From positions 1,302,001 to 1,366,000 of the forward strand of contig NZ_CP067101.1 of NCBI RefSeq assembly GCF_016616425.1: a DNA stretch of 64,000 bases. Reading direction: 5' to 3'. The notes under the pieces were generated by a model, which did no database searches, was not told the origin of the DNA, and saw only the letters and a list, made by a program, of their open reading frames with translations. Made by a program: the position numbers and the translations under genes. This stretch comes from Bradyrhizobium diazoefficiens (GTDB lineage: Bacteria; Pseudomonadota; Alphaproteobacteria; Rhizobiales; Xanthobacteraceae). Positions 37,482-46,300 of this stretch are shown piece after piece; position 1 is the stretch's first letter; the number at the start of each line of letters is the position of its first letter.

Positions 37482-37711
37482 CCTGGAGGGCAGGGCAATC
37501 GCATATGGGAGCGATCTCGTCGGTGGCCATCCTTCGAGACGCCCGCCGTTGGCGGGCCCTCAGGATGAGGATCTAGTGCGTTGCGCTAGCTTCAACGGGT
37601 ACCGATGCCGCTTAGCCTCACCTGAGGAGACCGCGAAGCGGTCGTCTCGAAGGATGAGGCGTGCACTCAGGTCGCGCAAAATGCCATGTGCGATAGTCCT
37701 GCCCCTCCAGG
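37482..37711. repeat. Composite inverted-repeat element with nested palindromes
   Basis: Outer arms of 27-28 bp are imperfect inverted copies (37482-37508 starting CCTGGAGGGCAGG, and 37684-37711 ending GCCCCTCCAGG). Between them lie two smaller palindromic units of one family, 37528-37570 and 37616-37659, both with CATCCTTCGAGAC/CTCAGGATG-type ends. The same inner family recurs at 63735-63877. No coding potential. It follows the liv-type operon. Confidence 0.65.
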
Positions 37712-37724
37712 GGCGGGTAGGAGT

Positions 37725-38850
37725 TCACGACCCCCCACCCGCAGTGCCTGAATTCACCGGCACCAGCTCGTCCTCCTGGCAGCGCCAGCCGTCGGCGGCC
37801 TTGACGAAGGCGAAGGTCCGCTGGATCCTGAGGCGACGCGTCACGTTGAAGGCTTCTGCGGAGCGCTCCTTGTTGGCGGTGCCTGGCTGCGGACGGCCTG
37901 TCCTGGCGTCCCAGCAGGTGCCGGTGCAGCTCAAGGCGACCTTGCTGCACATGGTGAAGGGCGCCAGCACGGCCATCTCGATCTCGCCCGTGACGTGTGC
38001 CTCCTGCTCGGTCACCTGGCTGTCGAGCGCGTAGACGCGGTTGATGCGGAGGAAGTTACCGCACGAATTGGCCGCATGGATCCGCGCCGCGCAGAAGTCG
38101 ACCGCGTCGGAGTCGGGCGAGCGGGCCGCGACTTGCCGGCCAAACACTTTCCTGGGCTCGCCTTTCGCCACACGGATCTCGTCGGTCTTGCGCCTCAAAT
38201 GTTCCGAGAGACAGGCCTCCGCGGCTTCGAGCTCCTGAAGCGGCACGTTCTCCTTGCCGACCAGATTGCATTTGCGATCGCGCTCTCTCGTCCACCGGCC
38301 ATATTCGGCGAAGGCAAAGCGCCGCGACCGGGTCCAGCTTGCCGATCAGGCCGAGCACCTCGCCATTGAGCTCCGTTTCGGCCAGCGCCAGCGACGGGTC
38401 CGCGCAAATCAATGCGCCCGCTGCGGTGTTGGCTGCGAGACAGTCGAAATCAGGATCGCGCACGATCGCGGCGCGCTCCTCGGTCACCTTGAGCAGGCAC
38501 GTCTTCACCCGGTCGAAATCGTCGGTGCGGAGCGCAGTCTGGCCGACGATGCCGCAGCTGAGATTGCGCTGGCGGATCCAGATCGCATTCTCCTCGATCG
38601 CCGGCAGGCGATCGGGCAGGCGGGCGAGCCGGGCTTCGATCGCCGTGTTCAGCTTCTCGGCGGCGGCGGCAAGCGTGGCGTCACCGCAGAACAATTGATT
38701 GCCCGAATCGCGAATCCGCTGGCAGTTGTTCTTGGCAAACAGCGGCAGCCTGTCGGCGATGGAGGGTGGTTCGGATTGCGCGAAGCCCGGTGCCGCTGGC
38801 AGCACCAGCGGTGCAAGAACAATCAGCACATCCAGCACAGTGAAGCGCAT
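37725..38850 (-). pseudogene. Frameshifted LprI-like (DUF1311) secreted protein gene
   Basis: Reading from ATG 38850 gives a signal peptide (ending APGFAQS) and 177 residues, then the frame leaves the family. Omitting a single base (C on the minus strand, position 38319) continues in the other frame with FAFAEYGRWTRERDRKCNLV and 197 residues to a stop at 37725, restoring a 374-residue protein. It has repeated LprI/DUF1311-like Cys-containing helical units (FDCLAANTAAGALICADPSL; LEAAEACLSEHLRRKTDEI). The C-terminal part (FAFVKAADGWRCQEDELVPV) looks intact. It is either a true frameshift mutation, a sequencing error, or +1 frameshifting. Confidence 0.75.
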
Positions 38851-38963
38851 TCCCTTCGTCTCCCAGCATTGGCCGCGGCCATGCTAGCGTCCCGCATGGC
38901 GCGGTGGAATGGCGTTGTGCTGGGTTGCTGGTATGAGGCCCGTTACCCCATCTACCAGATCAG

Positions 38964-39692
38964 TCAACGTGGCTCGGCGGCCATCGAAAACCGCATGGGT
39001 TCGTCGACATATTTCATCACAGCCGACTGGTAGAGCGCGAACAGCGGCTGGTAGCTCCGCGCAGCGTCGTCCTCGACCATCGCCATGCGGCGGTTGTCGA
39101 GCATCAGCCAGTGTCCGTCGAGCCTTGCTGCAGCAATCGCATGCTCTTCGCCGGCGCGGGTGTCGCGCACCACGATGATGCGGAGATCCTCAAGCGCAAT
39201 TCCCGCCAGCCGCAGCGCGGCCAGCTTGGCGATGGCGTAGTCTTCGCAATCGCCGGCGCCGCGCGCGAAGGTCGCAAGCGGCGAGTTCCAGACATCGTCA
39301 ATGCCGTCATCGGCGGCCCGGATGGCAAGGTTGACGGCGCGGTTGGTCTCGCCGAGCCGCGCGCGGCCCTCGCGGGCGCGTGCCTGGTCGACGATGGCGA
39401 GCAGCTTCAGGGCCGCAGGCGATGCGCAATTGTCCCGGTCGCCGTCGCATAGCGCGAGTTGCACCATGTCGTCGTCGAACCTGTCCTTCAGCGCAAGCCA
39501 CTTTTGCCGCAGTCCGCCAGAGGAGATAGCGAAGGCGAACACGCCGAACGGCTCGGCGGATTTGCGCACGAGAAGGCCTGCTCCCGGTGACAGCAGCGTG
39601 CCGGCGCGAAGCTCGGCGGCCGATCCAAGCAGGATCAATCCGCACACGATAAGGATTGCGCGCCAGGCGCGCGCGCGAGCAGCGATCTCCAT
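38964..39692 (-). CDS. Transglutaminase-like cysteine protease (BTLCP, LapG superfamily)
   Basis: A 242-residue periplasmic protein. The N-terminal helix (ILIVCGLILLGSAAELRA) is a signal peptide. The cysteine-protease triad is visible: Cys149 in RGAGDCEDYAIAKLAAL, His184 in GEEHAIAAAR and Asp199 in HWLMLDNRRM. This matches the bacterial transglutaminase-like cysteine proteinase family that contains LapG, which cleaves giant surface adhesins. The start is ATG 39692 (AAGGGG upstream) rather than the TTG at 39710. It is divergent from the giant secreted protein gene 620 bp away. Whether that protein is its substrate is inference; no lapD-type gene is in the window. Confidence 0.85.
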   Translation of the reverse strand: MEIAARARAWRAILIVCGLILLGSAAELRAGTLLSPGAGLLVRKSAEPFGVFAFAISSGGLRQKWLALKDRFDDDMVQLALCDGDRDNCASPAALKLLAIVDQARAREGRARLGETNRAVNLAIRAADDGIDDVWNSPLATFARGAGDCEDYAIAKLAALRLAGIALEDLRIIVVRDTRAGEEHAIAAARLDGHWLMLDNRRMAMVEDDAARSYQPLFALYQSAVMKYVDEPMRFSMAAEPR

Positions 39693-39856
39693 CTGACATC
39701 CCCTTCCCAAGCTTCGCCAGGTCTTCCTCGACCTTGACGTGCCGGGCTTTGTTGCTTTCGTGGAGATAGTGCGAGACAGGCCGTTTTGTTCGGCTTAACG
39801 CGCTCAGCAGGGGTCCCCAAAATCGGCAACAGGCTGAAATGGGCCTGCCCAACTTG

Positions 39857-39870
39857 CGTAAAATTTTACG
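39857..39870. promoter_or_regulatory. 14-bp perfect palindrome, candidate operator
   Basis: CGTAAAATTTTACG is a perfect palindrome in the intergenic region, 21 bp before the ATG of the small frame at 39892 and about 165 bp from the protease start. Its symmetry suggests a dimeric regulator, but none is identified. Confidence 0.45.
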
Positions 39871-39891
39871 ATTCCCCCGCTAGGAGGTGCC

Positions 39892-40092
39892 ATGCTGTCG
39901 CGAAATGGCGTCAATTGCAGGCATAGGTTGTGGGGGCTTGAATGTGACCCTATGGCTAACGATCCGTTATTTCACGGGTTCTGTGTGTTAGGTCACAGAT
40001 TCAGCTGCGTATTTGCCGCAGGATATTTCAGGGTTTCACCAACGAAAGCTGGTGCAAGTATCTGCTCTAAAATTATGGAGCGTATTACTTAG
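39892..40092 (+). CDS. Putative 66-residue small protein
   Basis: An open frame begins MLSRNGVNCRHRLWGLECDP directly after a near-perfect Shine-Dalgarno (AGGAGGTGCC, then ATG). That is the main support. The product has four cysteines, no signal peptide, and no recognisable domain; base composition is lower in GC than neighbouring genes. It could be a leader peptide for the giant downstream gene or a chance frame. Confidence 0.35.
   Translation: MLSRNGVNCRHRLWGLECDPMANDPLFHGFCVLGHRFSCVFAAGYFRVSPTKAGASICSKIMERIT
39982..39997. promoter_or_regulatory. CRP/FNR-like binding site candidate
   Basis: TGTGTGTTAGGTCACA fits the CRP half-site pattern TGTGA-N6-TCACA with one mismatch, and the flanking C/G extend the symmetry to 18 bp. 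It lies about 315 bp upstream of the giant secreted protein start. A CHASE2 nucleotide cyclase is encoded just downstream of that gene, which makes cAMP control conceivable. Confidence 0.4.
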
Positions 40093-40312
40093 AAATACTG
40101 GAAATTGATGCAAATGCGGCGAGATCACCCCCGGAGTACCTGAAACATTACTATGATTTATCTAGGGAGGCGCGGCGCCGCGGCGACTCCTTTGGCCAAG
40201 TGACGCGAAATCACACAAGCAATAGACGGTATCGCTAAGGACTTGGTAATGCTATGCAAGCTTAGGCAGTTGATACTTACTTAGATTTTAACCCTTTTTA
40301 CGGTGCCCCCGG
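40093..40312. other. AT-rich leader of the giant secreted protein gene
   Basis: About 220 bp of clearly lower GC than the rest of the window, with runs such as TTAGATTTTAACCCTTTTTA near 40281-40300. It presumably contains the promoter, and perhaps a long 5' leader, for the gene at 40313. No clear -10/-35 pair or ribosome site just before 40313 could be identified. Confidence 0.4.
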
Positions 40313-43300
40313 TTGAATTACGCTGGCCAATTTGATGGCGCGATTTCCTTGGACGGTCAGGGTTCCCGCCTGACCGCCGACGCCCATGTCGATTCCTTTA
40401 CGGCGAAAGCGCACGGTCACGTTCCCGATGGCGCGTTCGTTGTTCCCGATCCCAACCTGATCTTTAACGGCGAGTTCAAGCGCACTGGCCTCGATCTCGT
40501 GCTGTCCCACGAGGGCCACGAGTTCGTCGTTCACGATTATTTCAGGGGTGACAAGCGTGCCGCGCTCGCCTCGCCTGATGGCGCCCACCTCACTGGCGAC
40601 GTCGTCAACGCGCTCACCGGCCATGTCCAGGTTGCGCAGGCTGCGCCCGGCGCCACCGCAACCCAGGTCATCGGCCATGTCACCAAGCTCGTGGGCAGCG
40701 CAACCGCGGTCCGCAACGGCGTCTCGGTCATCCTGAACAACGGCGACAATGTCGAGAAGGGCGACGTGGTCTCGACCGGCGCGGATTCGACGCTCGGCAT
40801 CACCTTCATCGATGGCACCGTGTTCGGCCTGTCCTCCAATGCGCGGATGGTGCTGAACGAGATGGTCTACGACCCCAACGGGTCCAGCAACTCCTCGCTG
40901 CTCAGCCTCGTCGCCGGCACCATTACCTTCGTCGCCGGCGAGACCGCCAAGCACGGCGACATGAAAGTCGACACGCCGGTCGCCACCATGGGCATCCGCG
41001 GCACCGCCGTGCTGACCCAGATCAACTTCGTCGTTCCCGCCGGCGGCGGCGATCCGCAGCCGCAGGCGAGCTTCCAGGTGCTGGTCGAGCCGAACGGCAC
41101 GACCGGCTCCTACATTCTGTTCGACAAGGTCACGCTGCTGCCGATCGCGACGGTCAACCAGGCCGGCCAGATGATCCAGATCAGCGGCGGCAACGTCTCG
41201 ATCTCCAATGCGCTGATGTCGCCGGACGTGCAGAAGCTGATCACGGACGTGTTCACGCTGAAGTTCACCGACAACAACACCAACACAAAGCTGACCACGA
41301 ATTTCACCGACACGCTCACGCCGATCAGCCAGGATCTGGCGTTCAAGTCGGGGTCCGGCCCCGTCGTGATCGCGACATTCGTCAATCTCAATCCGCAGGG
41401 ATCGGAGGCGCCCAGCACCTCCACGCCGCTCATCGTGCGTATTCCCGGCCAGCCGGTCGTGCAGAGCTTTGATGCCAGCGGCAATGTGAAGGCGGCGTTC
41501 TCAATGGCCGAGCGTGCTGGCACGACCGGCGACACGCATACCGATACGATTTCCGGCCTGATCAGATTCGTCGATCAGAACCTCGGCGACCGGCCATCGG
41601 TGAGCATCAGCCTCGCCGAAGCGCCGAACTACGTCTACAAGGACGGCGGCCAGCAGGACGTCACCGGCTCGCTCTCAGCGCTCCAGAAGCAGGACATCGC
41701 AGCGACGCAGATCCAGATCAGTGTCGTCGCCGACGCCGGTAACGACAACAACGGCTCGGCGGTCTGGACCTACACGATTCCCGACAATGTCTTCGACTTT
41801 CTCGCCGCCGGCGAAACGCTGACGCTGACCTACATGGTCCGCGTCGACACCAATTTCACGGTGAGCCCCGAGTCCAAGTTCATCCCGATCACGATCACGA
41901 TCACGGGAACGAACGACAAGCCGGTGATCACCACCAGCGTTCCGATCATCAGCTTCGAAGGCGGCACCAGCGTGCCGGGCGGCCCGCTCATCAGCCATGT
42001 GCCGGCCGCGGGCACGCTGAACTTCGCCGACGTCGATCTTACCGACACCCACACGGTAGCCGTGACGCTGACGAGCGCCAGCCTGCCGGACGGCAGCGCC
42101 GTTCCGCCGGGCCCGCTCGCGGAGTTCCAGAGCGCGATGTCGGTTGCGATCACGTCGGGCGCCGACAGCACCGGCGATGGCACCGGTACCATCAACTGGT
42201 CGCTGGCCGACCTTCCTGTCTACCTCGCCGACTTCATTCCGAAGGGCGAGGTGCTGACGCTGGTCTACACCGTGACGGTCACGGACTCGCAAGGCGCAAC
42301 CGCGCAACAGACCATCACCGTGACGATTACCGGCACCGATGCTCCGGCGGTGGTGTGGATTGCGACCGAGAAAGACGGCGCTCCCCCTGGCGGCTTCTGG
42401 AAGGACGCAGCGAACTGGGCAACCGGCACCGTTCCGACCATCGATGATGACGTCATCGTCATCACGGATCAATTGCACGGCCTGACGCCTTCCTATCCCG
42501 CCATGATCGACACTGCGGCCTACGCGAAGTCGATCACGATGAACGATTTCGGTGGTCCGCCGCCGCAGTTGATCAACCAGAGCTCTCTGACGATATCAGG
42601 TGCGCTCAACATGAGCGCGGATTCGATCCTCACCAACGCAGCGACCGGCACGATGTCCGTCGGCGGCCTGGCTGAGATCCTGGACACCAGCATACTCACG
42701 AATGTCGGATACCTGACGCTCAAAGCCGGCGGCGATTTTGCCAGCGGCACCACGATCGCCAACTCCGGCACCATCGAGCTGTCCGGCGGCACACTGAAGA
42801 CGCAGACCGACATCGCCAATGCGGACGGAACGCTGAAGGTCGACACCGGCACCACGCTGAACGTCGACAGCTCGACGGTCGATGGCGGCACTGTTACCAT
42901 TCTCGGTACACTGGAGCTCGACGGCGCCAGCCTGATCGAGAACGGCACACTGAACAATTCCGGCACGGTCAACATCAAGGGCACGGCCGAATTTGCCAAT
43001 GAGGCCGTCTCCAACAGCTCGATAGGCACGATCAGGACACTGGCGAATGGCTGGCTGACGATCCACCAGGGCTCTGTTGTCACCAATAACGGCAACGTCA
43101 CGGTCGATGCCAGCGGCAAGCTGATCGTCGGCGGCGCGACCATCAGCGGCGCAGGGACAGTCACTGGCAATGGCGAGATCGACCTCGCCGGCGATGCCGT
43201 GCTGAGCGGCGGCGTGCTGAACAACAATGCGACGTTCAGGGTCAGCGGCGCCGCCAACGCGCTGGATAGCGAGAGCATCACCAATGCCGGCACGATCGAA

Positions 43301-46300
43301 GTGCAGGCGGGCGGCGCGCTGGCAATCGATCAGGGCTCGACGGTCGACAATTCAACCGGCAACGTCATCGTCGATGATAGCGCTGCGCTGAGGCTGGATG
43401 ATGCCACGATCAGCGGCGGTGCCATCAAGGGCGCCGGCGCGATCAACGTCACTGGCGCCAGCAAGATCGACGGCGGTACTACAGTCAGCATCAGTGCGGT
43501 CACCGCCGACGCCGAGCTGACGCTAGACGGCATCGCCGTCTCCGGAACCGTCATCACCGACAAGTCCAGCATCGTGCTCGATGGCACCGTCAAGCTTAAT
43601 GACGGCGCTATCATCAAGGGCACCTCCGCCGCGTCCAAGGGTGCGATCACCAACAACGGTACGCTCGAGATTTCCGGTGCCGCGACGCTGCTTAACGACG
43701 CCCTCGCCAACACCGGACACCTCGTCAAAATCGACGACGGCCAGAGGCTGACGCTGTCCGGCACCGAGATATCAGGCGGCACCATCAACAATTACAGCGG
43801 TGCGCTTGGCGGCACAATCCATGTCACCGGCAACAGCACGATCGACGGCAATGCTACGCTGAACCAGGGCGCGATCACGGTCGAGAGCGGCGTCACGCTG
43901 ACGCTGGACGATGTGACCGTTGCGGGCACGGCGATCGCCAATGGCGGCACCGTCGAGGTCGACGCAAGCAAGAAGCTGACGCTGTCGGGAGCGAGCCTGA
44001 CGGGCGGCACGCTCGCCGTCTCCGGTACGGTGGCTTCGTCCGGCACCAGCACGGTCACCAACTCCTCCATCACCAACAACGGCCTGATCGAGGCGATCGG
44101 CGGCCTGCTGACGCTCGCCGCCACGACTTCGGCCTCCATCGCCAATGCCGGCACGCTTCAGGCCAATGGCGCCGAGCTCGACATCGACCACCAGGCGGTC
44201 ACCAACACCTGCACGCTGGCCGCAATCAACGACGGCGCGCTGAGGCTGACCGCGATGACAGTGGCCAACACCAGCGGAACGGTGTCGGTTGAGTCCGGAT
44301 CGACGCTCGATCTCGCCAGTGCGACCATCGACGGCGGCACGGTGACGGTCGCGGGCACGCTGGAATCGACCGGCACGAGCGCCATTTATGGCGCCGACAT
44401 CACCAACACGGGCACGATCACCGTCACCAGCGGCACGCTGACAATCGATCCCGGCACGCTGCACGCCATAGTCAATCGTGACCTGATCGAGGCGGTGAAC
44501 GGCGGCACACTGAAGCTGACGACCGCGACGATCACCAATGCCGGCGCGACGATCGCAGCCGACGGCACCTCGAGGCTTTATCTGACCGACATCTCGATCA
44601 ATGGCGGCAGCCTGACCAATGCCGGCAATCTCTACAGCGTCTCCGGAAGCAATTTGGTTTCGGCTGCGGTCACCAACACCGGCACGATAGAAGTCGAGGC
44701 CGGCAGGCTGAATCTTTCCGGAGGCATCACTGGCATCGGCACGCTGATCGTCGATAACGGCGCGACGCTTGAGCTCGGCGGCGCAGACGCGCAGACCGTC
44801 ACCTTCGCCGGCGGCGGCAACACGCTTCAGCTCGACAAGGTCGCCGGCCAGAGCTTCACCGGCACCATTGCTGGCCAGTCGACCAAGGCTGGCACGTTCA
44901 CGGTGACAGGAACTGCTGATATCACGACATCGGTCGGCGATGCGCTCGACTTCACCGCATCGGGTGGCTCTCCCGCGACGCCCGCCGACATCGTTCTCAC
45001 GCCCGCCGGTGCGCTGACCGGCGCGGCCAGGGGCATCTATGTCACCCAGAATGGCGCGGGCGATATCTCACTGACGGCGACCGGCAACATTACCGGCCTT
45101 GCCGGAAACGGCATTACGCTGCGCATTGGCCTGACCGGCTCCGGCGATATCACGGTGAACGACCTCACGGGCAAGGCGACCGGGACCGGTGCGGGCTCGG
45201 TCGGCCTGCTTGCCGAAAATCTTAGTGCCGGCAACAATGGCAACATCACCGTCAACCAGCTCGGCGGCGCCGCGGGCGGCGCATTCGGGATCGATGTCCA
45301 TACCGAGGGCGACGGCAATATCGATGTCACGGCGGGTGGAAATGTGACGGGTGCCTCGATCTACGGCATCCGCACCCGCAGCGACGGCTCGGGCAGCACA
45401 ACGGTCAGGACGGAGGCCGGCAGCGTCGTCACGTCGGGAAGTTCCGGCGTCGTTGCGGTCAACCGCGCGGAAGTGCTCTCGCTCCTGGATCACAGTTCGA
45501 TCACGGTCACCAACTACGGCACGGTCAATTCCGGCGCGAGCCTCAATCAGGCCGACAATGCGCCGGCCGGGCTCGAGGCCGGCTATCTCGGCGCAGGGAC
45601 TGGCGCTGCCGCCAGTACCAGCGTCTATGGCAACGTCGTCATCAACAATTACGGCGACGTCACGGCTGCGAGCGGCTACGGCATCCACGCCTACAATTTC
45701 GGTAATGGCGACGTCACGGTCAACGAGGGCGCCGGCACTAGCGTCATCGGCGCCGAGATCGGTATCCGCGCTCAGGCGCTGAGCGGGGGTGCCGGAGATA
45801 TCGCCGTCACACTCGGCGCCAGCGCCTCGGTGACGGGCACGACCAGCTACGGCATACTCGCCTACGGCATCGACAGGGGCGACATCAGCGTCACCCTGGC
45901 TGCGGGCGACGACATCATATCGGGCAGCTCCGGTGTCGTGGCGGTCAACTACGCGGCGGCGATTGCAAGCGCGGTGGGCAGCACGATCTCCGTCGTGGCG
46001 CACGGCACCATCCATTCCGGTTCCGCATTGAATAGCGATGGCACCACGCCGGGCGCGATCGTTGCAGGTTACAGGCCCGGTGGCAGCTCGAGCTTCTCGA
46101 ATGCCGTCTACGGCGACGTCAGCGTCACGAGCGATGCGACCGTCACCGCGGATGCCGGTTTCGGCATTGATGCGTTCACCTATGGCATCGGCGACGTCGC
46201 GGTTACGACCGGCGCGACCTCGCAGGTCACCGCCGCGGGGACCGCGATCGGCGCCTTCAGTCACGGCGGTGGCGACGTGACCGTCACCAATGACGGCTCC

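Noticed and set aside
39943..39960. Second CRP-like site starting TGTGACC
   Set aside because: Only one half-site fits; the opposite half is absent.
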